From positions 310,001 through 374,000 of the forward strand of contig NZ_CP176580.1 in assembly GCF_046271865.1 (NCBI RefSeq): a stretch of DNA of 64,000 bases, read 5' to 3'. The stretch comes from Nitrincola salilacus. Its GTDB lineage: Bacteria > Pseudomonadota > Gammaproteobacteria > Pseudomonadales > Balneatricaceae. Made by a program: the position numbers and the translations under genes. Below the pieces are notes generated by a model that did not search any database, was not told the DNA's origin, and was given only the letters and a program-made list of their open reading frames with translations. Below, one piece after another: positions 45,028 to 53,660 of this stretch; within the stretch, counting starts at the first letter, position 1; each line of letters begins with the position of its first letter.

Positions 45028-45504
45028 ATGATGTCAGTAAAAGAGATTGCAGGCGACTTTATCAGCGCCAACGGAAAATACGCGATAGTGGTCGGACGCT
45101 TCAATGAGTTCGTGGTGGAGAGCCTGCTGCAGGGTGCGGTGGACACGCTGCGTCGTCATGGTGTCAGTGAAGAGAATATCCGTGTCGTGCGTGTGCCGGG
45201 TGCCTTTGAAATCCCTCTGGCCGTACAGCGTGTTGCGCAACAGAAGCAGGAAGATGCGATCATTGCCCTTGGTGCAGTGATTCGAGGTGGCACACCGCAT
45301 TTTGAATATGTATCCGGTGAAAGTTCCAGCGGTATTTTTCAGGTGATGATGGCGTTTGATGTGCCGGTCGCCAATGGTATTCTGACTGTGAATAATATCG
45401 AGCAGGCGATTGAGCGTTCCGGCACCAAGGCCGGTAACAAGGGGGCCGAAGCCGCCATGTCTGCGCTTGAGATGGTCAGTCTGCTGCGTCAGCTTGAGGT
45501 TTGA
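45028..45504 (+). CDS. ribH: 6,7-dimethyl-8-ribityllumazine synthase
   Basis: RibH condenses the DHBP and pyrimidine intermediates to lumazine, the direct precursor of riboflavin. The 158-residue protein has the family motifs VVGRFNEFVVESLL, VPGAFEIPLAVQ and GAVIRGGTPHFEYV. It lies 12 bases after ribB and its stop overlaps the nusB region, consistent with a rib-nusB operon. A second ATG one codon in is an alternative start. Confidence 0.96.
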   Translation: MMSVKEIAGDFISANGKYAIVVGRFNEFVVESLLQGAVDTLRRHGVSEENIRVVRVPGAFEIPLAVQRVAQQKQEDAIIALGAVIRGGTPHFEYVSGESSSGIFQVMMAFDVPVANGILTVNNIEQAIERSGTKAGNKGAEAAMSALEMVSLLRQLEV

Positions 45505-45506
45505 TG

Positions 45507-45977
45507 ATGAGTGAATCCGACGCACCACAGAAAAAAGTGAAGACCTCGCGTACCGAACGTCGCAGAAATGCCAGAAGCTTCACGCTGCAGGCGCTGTATC
45601 AGTGGCAGGTTGAGGGCTCCCCGGTTAATGAGATCGAGGCGCAGTTCCGTGTCAATAATGATATGGCAGACACCGATATCGCGCTGTTCAGTGAGCTGCT
45701 GCGTGGCATAAGCGCGAACAGGAATGAGCTGGATTCTGCGTTTTCGCTTTATATCGACCGGGCGCTGGATGATCTCGATCCGGTGGAGCTGGCTGTGTTG
45801 CGTATCGGCACCTATGAGTTGATGCATCGTATTGATGTGCCATATCGAGTCGCCATCAACGAAAGCGTTGAGCTGGCGAAGATCTTCGGTGCCACTGAAA
45901 GCCACCGTTACATCAATGGTGTGCTGGATAAACTGGCACAGAAGGTCAGGGCTGCTGAAGTAATGGCCAGACGCTGA
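45507..45977 (+). CDS. nusB: transcription antitermination protein NusB
   Basis: NusB with NusE binds boxA in rRNA leaders to prevent termination. The protein of about 156 residues has the helical NusB fold with RRNARSFTLQALYQWQ and the C-terminal RVAINESVELAKIFG and KFINGVLD-like segment (RYINGVLDKLA). ATG at 45504 or 45507 is possible; the second has better spacing from GAGG. It overlaps or abuts ribH. Confidence 0.95.
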   Translation: MSESDAPQKKVKTSRTERRRNARSFTLQALYQWQVEGSPVNEIEAQFRVNNDMADTDIALFSELLRGISANRNELDSAFSLYIDRALDDLDPVELAVLRIGTYELMHRIDVPYRVAINESVELAKIFGATESHRYINGVLDKLAQKVRAAEVMARR

Positions 45978-45985
45978 GGTGATTC

Positions 45986-46951
45986 ATGGGCGAGTTTGAG
46001 CTGATTCGACACTACTTTGCCACCACTGCCTCGCGACAGGACAACGTCGTGTTGGGTATCGGTGATGACTGTGCGCTGCTCATGCCGCCTGAAGGTCAGC
46101 AACTGGCTGTCTCGATCGACACTCTGGTTGAGGGTATCCATTTTCCTGTCGGTATGGCAGCTGAGCATATTGCAACCCGCCTGCTGGGTTCTGCCGTCAG
46201 TGATCTGGCTGCAATGGGGGCCAGGCCCGCCTGGTTCACGCTGGCGCTGACGCTGCCTCAAGCAGACCCGCAGTGGCTGGAAGCTTTTGCCTGTGCACTG
46301 GCGCAGCATGCGCTTGAGCTGGATATCGTGCTGGTAGGGGGTGATACCACGCGTGGACCACTGGTATTGAGTGTGCAGGTGCATGGTTTTGTTGAACCTG
46401 ACAAGGCACTTTATCGCAGTGCAGCACGTGAAGGGGATCTGATCGCTGTATCGGGTACGCTGGGCGATAGCCATGCCGGATTGCAGTCATTGCAGACCAA
46501 GGCCAAAGTGGATCTGGCTGTCAGTTGGTTGCAGCAGCGTTTTTATCGCCCGGAACCGCGTGTGGAGCTGGCTCTTGCTCTGGCGCCGCATCTGCATGCA
46601 GCGATCGATATCTCGGATGGGCTCTGTGCCGATCTGCAGCATATTCTGAACTCCAGTCAGGTGGGGGCTGATATCCATCTGGAGCGTCTGCCTCTGTCTG
46701 AGGCGCTGTGTCACTGGTGTACTGATGCCGAACAGCGTATCGATTCGGCGCTGGCGGGTGGGGATGACTACGAGCTCTGTTTCACCCTTCCGCCAAGTCG
46801 TTGGGATCATTGTGTTGAGCTGGCGGCTGAGGTGGGTGTGCAGATCACCTGTATCGGTGAAATTACCGACAGCCTTTCGTTGCGTCTGCTGAACCGGGGG
46901 CAGATTGTTGAGCACTCGCTGGCAGGTTATGACCACTTTAAGGAAATCTGA
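45986..46951 (+). CDS. thiL: thiamine-monophosphate kinase
   Basis: ThiL phosphorylates thiamine monophosphate to the active diphosphate. The 321-residue protein starts MGEFELI and has GDDCALLMPP, SIDTLVEGIHFP and a central LVGGDTTRGP, all typical of the PurM-like ThiL fold, and later DISDGLCADL and GGDDYEL. It starts 8 bases after nusB and its stop overlaps the pgpA start by one base. Confidence 0.95.
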   Translation: MGEFELIRHYFATTASRQDNVVLGIGDDCALLMPPEGQQLAVSIDTLVEGIHFPVGMAAEHIATRLLGSAVSDLAAMGARPAWFTLALTLPQADPQWLEAFACALAQHALELDIVLVGGDTTRGPLVLSVQVHGFVEPDKALYRSAAREGDLIAVSGTLGDSHAGLQSLQTKAKVDLAVSWLQQRFYRPEPRVELALALAPHLHAAIDISDGLCADLQHILNSSQVGADIHLERLPLSEALCHWCTDAEQRIDSALAGGDDYELCFTLPPSRWDHCVELAAEVGVQITCIGEITDSLSLRLLNRGQIVEHSLAGYDHFKEI

Positions 46952-47427
46952 TGAGCAAGACACCCGCGTCGGTCTGGCGTAACCCGATTCATTTCATTGC
47001 GTTCGGCTTTGGTTCTGGCGCGTCCCCCAAGGCTCCGGGTACGGTGGGTACTCTGGCAGCAATACCGCTCTGGTTGTTGCTGGCTCAGTTGCCTCTGGTG
47101 ACCTACCTGCTGATCCTGCTGGCGGCTTTTGCTGTCGGTGTCTGGCTTTGTCAGCGGACATCGGATGATATCGGCGTGCATGATCATGGCGGTATCGTCT
47201 GGGATGAGTTTGTCGGTTTCTGGATCACGATGATCGCAGTTCCGGCCCACTGGCTGTGGATACTGATCGGTTTTGCATTGTTCCGCCTGTTTGATATCTG
47301 GAAGCCCTGGCCGATCGGTTGGGTGGATAAACGCGTCTCGGGTGGTATGGGGATCATGCTGGATGATGTGATTGCGGGTATATTCGCCGCAATCCTGATT
47401 CAGATTGGTCTGTTTCTCTTTGCCTGA
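46951..47427 (+). CDS. pgpA: phosphatidylglycerophosphatase A
   Basis: PgpA dephosphorylates phosphatidylglycerophosphate in phospholipid synthesis at the inner membrane. The 158-residue protein has several hydrophobic helices and the family segments GSGASPKAPGTVGTLAAIP, DHGGIVWDEFVGFW and FRLFDIWKPWPI. The thiL-pgpA order is widely conserved. Confidence 0.95.
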   Translation: MSKTPASVWRNPIHFIAFGFGSGASPKAPGTVGTLAAIPLWLLLAQLPLVTYLLILLAAFAVGVWLCQRTSDDIGVHDHGGIVWDEFVGFWITMIAVPAHWLWILIGFALFRLFDIWKPWPIGWVDKRVSGGMGIMLDDVIAGIFAAILIQIGLFLFA

Positions 47428-47482
47428 AGTTAAGCAGAGCCTTGCAAGGTAGCTGTTTGTCTATTGTTGAGGAAAGCTTAAG

Positions 47483-48091
47483 GTGACCGTCAAGTTTGTT
47501 GCCGACTCTAAACTGCCGACCCCCTGGGGGGTTTTTACCATGGTCGGGTTTGAGGATACGGCAACCGGAAAAGAGCATGTGGCATTGGTGTGTGGCGATA
47601 TCACCACCCCCGAACCTGTGCTGGCGCGTATGCACTCGGAGTGTCTGACCGGTGATGCGCTGTTCAGCCTGCGCTGTGATTGTGGTTTTCAGTTACAGGA
47701 AGCGCTGCGCCGTATCTCGGAGGAGGGGCGGGGCGTGCTGTTCTATCTGCGTCAGGAGGGGCGAGGCATTGGTCTGCTGAACAAGATCAGGGCTTATGAT
47801 CTGCAGGATCATGGCGCTGATACGGTTGAAGCGAATGAGCAGTTGGGATTTGCTGCCGATATGCGTGATTACAGTATCTGCCTGCCGATGATGCAGCATC
47901 TGGGGGTAACATCGGTAAAACTGATGACCAACAACCCGCGCAAGGTGGTGGCGCTGGAGAGCGCTGGAGTCAGTGTTGCGGAACGTGTTCCTCTGCAGGT
48001 TGGCAAGAACCGTCATAATGAAGGCTATCTGCAGACCAAGATGGGCAAGCTCGGCCACATGATGACCGAAGAGCACTTTCGCGACGAGTGA
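47483..48091 (+). CDS. ribA: GTP cyclohydrolase II
   Basis: RibA opens GTP in the first step of riboflavin synthesis. The zinc cysteines C54, C65 and C67 (HSECLTGDALFSLRCDC) and the catalytic region RQEGRGIGLLNKIRAY are complete in this 202-residue protein, in contrast with the degenerate domain in ribB. The start is GTG at 47483 with GAGGAAA upstream; no ATG gives the right N-terminus VKFVADSKLPTPWG. Confidence 0.96.
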   Translation: MTVKFVADSKLPTPWGVFTMVGFEDTATGKEHVALVCGDITTPEPVLARMHSECLTGDALFSLRCDCGFQLQEALRRISEEGRGVLFYLRQEGRGIGLLNKIRAYDLQDHGADTVEANEQLGFAADMRDYSICLPMMQHLGVTSVKLMTNNPRKVVALESAGVSVAERVPLQVGKNRHNEGYLQTKMGKLGHMMTEEHFRDE

Positions 48092-48099
48092 CGGGCTGT

Positions 48100-48147
48100 A
48101 ATAGTAGTGAGAATAGTAGTGAGGTGCTATCTGCTCAGCACCTCACT
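48100..48147. repeat. 12-base tandem repeat and hairpin between ribA and dxs
   Basis: AATAGTAGTGAG is repeated perfectly at 48100-48111 and 48112-48123. It runs into a hairpin with arms AGTGAGGTGC (48118-48127) and GCACCTCACT (48138-48147) that covers the dxs stop. No clear T-run follows, so it is a weak or factor-assisted terminator at best. Confidence 0.7.
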
Positions 48148-49923
48148 GACACACTCGGAAATCCCCTCGGCATCCAGTCCGCACTGCTCCAGTTGCTGTT
48201 CGCGGCTGGCATGCTCTATCCACTGATCCGGAATGCCGAGGCAGATCAGTTCCACAGCCAAACGCTTCTGGTGTAAGTACTCGCCAACTGCAGAGCCTGC
48301 GCCACCTATGATGGCATGATCTTCAATGCTGATCAGTGTTGAGTGGGTGCGGGCCAGTTCATCAATCAGGGCCCCATCCAGAGGTTTCACGAAGCGCATA
48401 TCCACCAGTGTCAGATTGAACTGCTCTGCGACTGTTTCTGCGGCTGGTAGCAGTGGGCCAAAGTTGAGCAGTGCGACCTTTGCACCCTGGCGCAGGAGTC
48501 GTGCCTTACCTATCTCACAGGTTTCAGTCACGGGGATCACGAGCCCTTTACCGGGCTTGCCGGCGCCGCGAGGGTAGCGAACTGCTGCCGGTCCCTGGTA
48601 GTGATAGCCGGTGTTGAGCATCCGATACAGCTCATCTTCATCCGAAGGGGTCATGATCACCATCTCCGGCAGGCAGCGCATGAAGGCAATATCATAGCAG
48701 CCAGCATGGGTGGCACCATCTTCGCCGACCAGCCCGGCACGATCAATGGCCAGCAGGAGGTCAAGCTTCTGAATCGCGATATCATGAATTAACTGATCAT
48801 ACGCGCGCTGCAGAAAGGTGGAATAGATCGCCAGTACCGGCTTCATACCGGCACAGGCAAAGCCCGCGGCCAGAGTGGCAGCATGCTGCTCGGCAATCGC
48901 AACATCAAAGTAGCGCTCGGGGAACTGGCTGGAAAAGGCGATCATATCCGAGCCTTCACACATGGCGGGTGTGATGCCCACAAGTTGCTCATCTTGCGAG
49001 GCGGTATCACATAGCCAACGTCCGAAAATATTGCAGAATTTACTGCGTTTGGCAGGTGGCGGATGAGATGGCGGTTCAGCAAGTGGTTCAATTTTGGTAA
49101 TGGCATGAAAACCGACCGGGTCGGCTTCAGCTGGCGCATAGCCTTTGCCCTTGCAGGTGATCACATGCAGAAATTGCGGACCGGAGCGGCTCAGCAGGTC
49201 ACTGAGCACCGGCAGTAACTGATCAAAATCATGGCCATCGACCGGACCGCTGTACTCAAAGGCCAGTGCCTCAAAGAGTGCGGCGGTGGTTTCGCCATCC
49301 AGCTTATTCTTCAGGTTGTTGGCCAGATAGGTAGCAAGGCCTCCCTCATTGCGCGAGATCGACATATCGTTGTCATTCAGGATCACCAACAGATTGGCAC
49401 CGGTATGGGCGGCATGGTTGAGGGCTTCAAACGCCATGCCTGCCGTCATCGCGCCATCGCCTATGACGGCAACACTGCGATGTGGCAGTTGTTGCAGGCG
49501 GTCAGCCAGAGCCATGCCCAGAGCCGCACTGATCGACGTACTGGAGTGGCCAGTACCAAAATTGTCGAACGGACTTTCGTCGCGTTTCGGGAAAGGAGCC
49601 AGTCCGTGCTGTTGGCGCATGGTCAGCAGCGCTTCTCGTCGACCGGTCAGAATTTTGTGTGGATAACACTGATGGCCCACATCCCAGATCAGATGATCGT
49701 CCGGGGTGTTGAGTAGAAAGTGCAGCGCCAGCGTCAGCTCGACTACGCCAAGCCCCGCGCCGAAGTGCCCGCCGGTCTGTCCTACGCTGTACAGTAGCCA
49801 GGCGCGTAGCTCTTCAGCCAGAAGTGGCAGTTGCTCGCGGTTCAGGCGACGCAGTTCTTGTGGCGCGCCGATCGTGTCCAGCAAAGGGGTTATCGGGCGC
49901 TCGGTGGGCAGTGTATGCAGCAT
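48127..49923 (-). CDS. dxs: 1-deoxy-D-xylulose-5-phosphate synthase
   Basis: Dxs joins pyruvate and glyceraldehyde 3-phosphate in the first step of the MEP isoprenoid pathway using thiamine diphosphate. The 598-residue protein has the ThDP motif GDGAMTAGMAFEALNHA...N, the transketolase-like central domain with GEDGATHAG and the C-terminal domain. It overlaps the ispA stop by one base (TGATG), forming an xseB-ispA-dxs operon. Confidence 0.96.
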   Translation of the reverse strand: MLHTLPTERPITPLLDTIGAPQELRRLNREQLPLLAEELRAWLLYSVGQTGGHFGAGLGVVELTLALHFLLNTPDDHLIWDVGHQCYPHKILTGRREALLTMRQQHGLAPFPKRDESPFDNFGTGHSSTSISAALGMALADRLQQLPHRSVAVIGDGAMTAGMAFEALNHAAHTGANLLVILNDNDMSISRNEGGLATYLANNLKNKLDGETTAALFEALAFEYSGPVDGHDFDQLLPVLSDLLSRSGPQFLHVITCKGKGYAPAEADPVGFHAITKIEPLAEPPSHPPPAKRSKFCNIFGRWLCDTASQDEQLVGITPAMCEGSDMIAFSSQFPERYFDVAIAEQHAATLAAGFACAGMKPVLAIYSTFLQRAYDQLIHDIAIQKLDLLLAIDRAGLVGEDGATHAGCYDIAFMRCLPEMVIMTPSDEDELYRMLNTGYHYQGPAAVRYPRGAGKPGKGLVIPVTETCEIGKARLLRQGAKVALLNFGPLLPAAETVAEQFNLTLVDMRFVKPLDGALIDELARTHSTLISIEDHAIIGGAGSAVGEYLHQKRLAVELICLGIPDQWIEHASREQQLEQCGLDAEGISECVSEVLSR

Positions 49924-50810
49924 CAGTGATTCCGGTTGACGATATAGTCAGCAAGGTCGATCAGCGCCTGAGCTGGTTCGCCATAGGGCTCAAGCAGTGC
50001 GATGGATTCGTGGTGCAGTTGCTTAAGGCGCTCACGGGCACCCTCCAGCCCCAGTAGTGCCGGGTAGGTCGGTTTGTTCTGCAACTGATCTGAGCCCTGG
50101 GGTTTGCCCAGAGTCTCGGTATCACCTTCGATATCCAGAAGATCATCCTTGATCTGGAACGCCAGGCCCATCTTCTGGCCGAACTGACGCAGATGCTCCA
50201 GTTTGTGCGGATCTGTGCTGCCTGCAGCCAGGGCTCCCAACTCAAGCGCAGCGACAATCAATGCACCGGTTTTATGGCTGTGCATCGCCTGCAACTGCTC
50301 CAGGGTAAGCGCCTGGCCGACATGCGCCAGATCAAATGCCTGCCCGAGTACCATGCCACGCTCACCACTGGCTTTGCTCAGGCAGCGTATCATCTGCAGC
50401 TGTTGTGTCGGCTGAATGTGCGGATCGGCCTGGCTCAGCAGCTCAAAAGCGAAGGTCAGCAGAGCATCGCCTGCGAGAATAGCGGTGGCTTCATCAAAGG
50501 CGATATGGCAGGTTGGCTTGCCACGGCGCAGATCATCATTATCCATTGCCGGCAGATCATCGTGAATCAGCGAATAGCTATGGATGCACTCGATTGCTGC
50601 AGCAGCTTTATCTGCCTGCTCGGGTGTACCTCCGCTGAGCTCACAGGCGAGATACACCAGTGCCGGACGAATACGCTTGCCGCCGTTGAATAGCCCATAG
50701 CGCATCGCTTGTTGAAGTGACGGCTCTATGCTGTCCGCTTCTGGTATCAGGCTATCCAGTTGCTGCTCTGTGCGCAGTCGAATCTGTTTCAGACGATCAG
50801 CGATCAGCAC
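49923..50810 (-). CDS. ispA: farnesyl diphosphate synthase
   Basis: IspA condenses DMAPP with IPP to geranyl and then farnesyl diphosphate. The two aspartate-rich motifs are present: DDLPAMDND after SLIHD and DDLLDIEGD in the C-terminal part. Other signatures are GGKRIRPALVYL and the 295-residue length. It starts 3 bases after xseB and is coupled to dxs. Confidence 0.96.
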   Translation of the reverse strand: MLIADRLKQIRLRTEQQLDSLIPEADSIEPSLQQAMRYGLFNGGKRIRPALVYLACELSGGTPEQADKAAAAIECIHSYSLIHDDLPAMDNDDLRRGKPTCHIAFDEATAILAGDALLTFAFELLSQADPHIQPTQQLQMIRCLSKASGERGMVLGQAFDLAHVGQALTLEQLQAMHSHKTGALIVAALELGALAAGSTDPHKLEHLRQFGQKMGLAFQIKDDLLDIEGDTETLGKPQGSDQLQNKPTYPALLGLEGARERLKQLHHESIALLEPYGEPAQALIDLADYIVNRNH

Positions 50811-50813
50811 GAC

Positions 50814-51062
50814 TTATTCACCTTCTGAATCAGCGGTGGAAAAGGGGACCGTTTTCAGTTCACCCTGGCTTTCGACCAGCATCTGCACCTTCTGTTCAGC
50901 TTGATCCAGTATGCCTTGGCATTCTCGGGTCAGCTTCACGCCCTCTTCAAATGCTTGCAGTGCTGCATCCAGTGGCAGATCTCCCTGCTCCATTTTTTCG
51001 ACCAGCGCTTCAAGCTGTGCCAGGGATTGTTCAAAATCGGCAGTTTTCTGTTTGCGCACCAT
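50814..51062 (-). CDS. xseB: exodeoxyribonuclease VII small subunit
   Basis: XseB is the small subunit of exonuclease VII. From MVRKQKTADFEQ at 51062 it has 82 residues with the family pattern FEQSLAQLEALVEKMEQGDLPLD followed by EGVKLTRECQGILDQAEQKV. The frame is open upstream to 51269, but that extension is not family-like and overlaps the motor-gene leader. It heads the xseB-ispA-dxs operon. Confidence 0.94.
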   Translation of the reverse strand: MVRKQKTADFEQSLAQLEALVEKMEQGDLPLDAALQAFEEGVKLTRECQGILDQAEQKVQMLVESQGELKTVPFSTADSEGE

Positions 51063-51232
51063 GATATAAGACCTTCTCAAGTAAGGGATGAAACGGTACC
51101 CAACTGCTGTAGCAGGGTCAATCCAAAGTTTAGTCCTGAAGGTGGATTCAACGGATGAAGATGTGCATAAATCTGGTATGATCCTACCCAAACGAGTGTT
51201 TATGAGCTTGGATTGGTGTTGAGGGGACAGAT

Positions 51233-51997
51233 GTGGATATAGCAACGCTGGTCGGCATTGTGGGTTCATTGGGCATTATCATCATGGCGATGGTGCTGGG
51301 TGGTGATCTGGGGATCTTCGTCAATCCGCCATCCTTTTTGATCGTGGTGGGTGGTGCAGTGTTGGCTGTCATGGCCAAGTTTACGATGGGGCAATTTCTG
51401 GCCTCGGGTAAGGTGGCAGCCAAAGCCTTTATGTATAAATCAGTCAGCCCCGAGATCATCATTGCCGAAACTGTCGAGATGGCGGATGCCGCGCGCAAGG
51501 GCGGGTTGTTGTCTCTGGAAGATAAAGAGGTATCCAGTGCCTTCATGCAGCGCGGTATCCAGTTGCTGGTGGATGGGCACGATCCGGACGTGGTGCGTCA
51601 ACTACTCAATAAAGAAGCGAAGCTGACCTTTCAGCGGCACGACTTTGGTGCCAAGGTTTTTGCTCAGATTGGCGATGTTGCCCCGGCGATGGGGATGATC
51701 GGTACGCTGGTTGGTCTGGTACAGATGCTGGCAAACATGAACGACCCCAAAGCGATCGGCCCGGCGATGGCCGTTGCGCTGCTGACAACACTTTATGGTG
51801 CCATGGTTGCTAACTGTATTGCGCTGCCGATTGCCGACAAGCTTAATGTGCGCCGTGACGAAGAGGCGCTGAATAACTCTCTGGTCATTGATGGTCTGTT
51901 GGCAATACAGGCAGGCCAGAATCCGAGAGTGATCGATCAGATGCTGCGCAACTATCTGCCAGAGAAAAAACGTTTTGCCACTGCGGGTGAGGTGTAG
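51233..51997 (+). CDS. pomA: flagellar stator protein MotA/PomA
   Basis: This 254-residue protein has four membrane helices and the MotA/PomA core (PAMGMIGTLVGLVQML and AVALLTTLYGAMVANCIALPIADKL). Together with its partner it forms an ion channel that powers flagellar rotation. The N-terminus MDIATLVGIVGSLGIIIMAM is PomA-like, so sodium coupling is likely but not proven. The start is GTG at 51233 with GAGGGG upstream. An ATG two bases earlier is out of frame and stops at once. pomB follows after five bases. Confidence 0.92.
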   Translation: MDIATLVGIVGSLGIIIMAMVLGGDLGIFVNPPSFLIVVGGAVLAVMAKFTMGQFLASGKVAAKAFMYKSVSPEIIIAETVEMADAARKGGLLSLEDKEVSSAFMQRGIQLLVDGHDPDVVRQLLNKEAKLTFQRHDFGAKVFAQIGDVAPAMGMIGTLVGLVQMLANMNDPKAIGPAMAVALLTTLYGAMVANCIALPIADKLNVRRDEEALNNSLVIDGLLAIQAGQNPRVIDQMLRNYLPEKKRFATAGEV

Positions 51998-52002
51998 CGC
52001 TT

Positions 52003-52935
52003 ATGAGTGCTGCTGAAGAAGATTGCGAATGTCCACCCTGTAAGAAGTCGCCGGCATGGCTGGCGACTTTTGCGGATCTGATGGCGCTGCTGATGTGCTT
52101 CTTCGTACTGTTGCTGGCGTTTTCTGAAATGGATGTGTTGCGCTTCAAACAGTTGGCGGGCTCGATGCGTGAGGCGTTTGGCGTGCAGGCGGATATCAAG
52201 GTCGAAGATATCCCCAAGGGGACGTCAATCATCGCGCAGGAGTTCAGTCCCGGTCGGCCGGAGCCGACACCTCTCAATATTGTTCGCCAGATGACCACTC
52301 AGGCAGATCTGCATACGCTGGATGTACGCTCACGTGTGGGTGAAGCCGAAGTGCGTGATCAACTGGAGGGCATGACCGCAGAAGCGATGCGCCAGTTGGA
52401 GCAGGAAGCGCAACAGCAGGCGGTACAGTTCGCTCAGGCATTGGCAACCGAAATAGGCGATGGTGCAGTTGAGGTCGAGGTGGAAGGTACCAAGATCATT
52501 ATTCGCGTGAAGGAGCAGGGTTCTTTCGAATCCGGTTCGGCAGATCTACGCTCAGACTATATTCCGGTGATTGCCAAGATACGTGACGTATTGCTGTTTG
52601 TCGGTGGCAGTGTTGCTGTGGAAGGACATTCGGATGACATCCCTTATACCGGTACCCGCTTTCAATCCAACTGGGATCTGTCATCGGCACGCGCTTTGTC
52701 GGTGGCGCATGAGTTGTTTGCGGATCCGCGTATGGATCAAAGCCGCTTTCTGGTGACTGGTTATGCTGATACACGAGCTCTGGTGCCAAATAACACAGCG
52801 GCCAACCGTGCAATGAACAGACGTGTCGAAATTGTGATTCAGAAGGGGGATGATGAAGAGCAGCTCGAGCGTATACAGACACAACCCTCTGGCGATCTGG
52901 AAGGTTTGTTACTGACACCAGACGAAATATTCTGA
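52003..52935 (+). CDS. pomB: flagellar stator protein MotB/PomB
   Basis: The 310-residue protein has a cytoplasmic N-terminus with cysteines (CECPPC) and a single membrane helix with the essential Asp25 (TFADLMALLMCFFVLLLAF). A long periplasmic linker and a C-terminal OmpA-like peptidoglycan-binding domain (NWDLSSARALSVAHEL and NRAMNRRVEIVI) follow. The aspartate binds the driving ion and the OmpA domain anchors the stator. Its placement at residue 25 resembles PomB (D24). Confidence 0.92.
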   Translation: MSAAEEDCECPPCKKSPAWLATFADLMALLMCFFVLLLAFSEMDVLRFKQLAGSMREAFGVQADIKVEDIPKGTSIIAQEFSPGRPEPTPLNIVRQMTTQADLHTLDVRSRVGEAEVRDQLEGMTAEAMRQLEQEAQQQAVQFAQALATEIGDGAVEVEVEGTKIIIRVKEQGSFESGSADLRSDYIPVIAKIRDVLLFVGGSVAVEGHSDDIPYTGTRFQSNWDLSSARALSVAHELFADPRMDQSRFLVTGYADTRALVPNNTAANRAMNRRVEIVIQKGDDEEQLERIQTQPSGDLEGLLLTPDEIF

Positions 52936-53025
52936 TCCTACGGGTAGGTTAACTACTGTAAAAATCTCTTCGATCTCTTCAGTTGCAAACTGTGTGGGTT
53001 GAACCATGGGTGAAAAAGGCGGACA

Positions 53026-53050
53026 AGCCCGGCCATGGCATGGTCGGGCT
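53026..53050 (-). terminator. probable terminator downstream of cytochrome c5
   Basis: AGCCCGGCC (53026-53034) pairs with GGTCGGGCT (53042-53050), one G-U wobble, and on the minus strand is followed by a T-rich run (CCTTTTTC) a few bases later. Confidence 0.6.
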
Positions 53051-53066
53051 CAGCGCGAAGTATTTA

Positions 53067-53369
53067 TTACTTGGCCGCTTCCACCATGTACTCAACAGTG
53101 GCTTTCAACTCAGCATCTGAACAGTTCATGCAGGTGCCTTTTGGTGGCATGGCGCCAACACCGCTGATTGATGTAGCCAACAATGCGTCAAGTCCTTTCT
53201 CTATACGTGGAGCCCAGGCGTCCTTGTCACCCAGCTTGGGGGCGCCGGCAACACCGGCAGCATGGCAGACGGTACAGTGAGCATTGTAGACTTCTTCACC
53301 ACTACGTTCAGCGGATGCAGTCATTGGCAGTATCAGGGCAGTTGCAGCAATCATTAACAGTTTTTTCAT
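53067..53369 (-). CDS. cytochrome c5
   Basis: This 100-residue periplasmic monohaem cytochrome starts MKKLLMIAATALILPMTASA, a signal peptide of 20 residues. The haem is bound by CTVCH (C32, C35, H36), M74 is the distal ligand, and a second cysteine pair CMNC (C80, C83) typical of cytochrome c5 stabilises the C-terminus. It probably carries electrons between periplasmic partners. It is transcribed alone, with a perfect palindrome 71 bases upstream. Confidence 0.92.
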   Translation of the reverse strand: MKKLLMIAATALILPMTASAERSGEEVYNAHCTVCHAAGVAGAPKLGDKDAWAPRIEKGLDALLATSISGVGAMPPKGTCMNCSDAELKATVEYMVEAAK

Positions 53370-53439
53370 CGTTATTATGCCTCGGTCATACATGGACAGG
53401 TTGTTTCTTTATCACTGCGTTGAAACAGTGCAATACCTT

Positions 53440-53459
53440 AAATATCACGCGTGATATTT
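53440..53459. promoter_or_regulatory. 20-base perfect palindrome upstream of cytochrome c5
   Basis: AAATATCACG and CGTGATATTT meet without a spacer. It lies 71 bases upstream of the cytochrome c5 start, just before a possible TTGCAC -35 on the minus strand, a position typical of an operator. No known regulator motif was recognised. Confidence 0.6.
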
Positions 53460-53660
53460 CGCATCTGATACTAGCATGAGCTTCGGCAGGTTAACACTGC
53501 CTTAACCGTATTCCATGGTCGATCCCTGAACAGATGCGCGAGCGACTGTGTCCGTATCAAGCCCCCTTCTATATTCGGAATCTCTGATTCAAGTACACTT
53601 GTTGGCAGTTTGCGTATATCTTTAAGTGCAGATCTCATAAAGAGAGACAGGAGGGACGCT

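Noticed and set aside
51110..51160. Sigma28 flagellar promoter before pomA
   Set aside because: AAAGTTT is present but the -10 half (GCCGATAA) is matched only at GAT.
51063..51269. Longer XseB starting at 51269
   Set aside because: The extra 69 residues do not resemble XseB, and the family start MVRKQK follows an acceptable ribosome-binding site.
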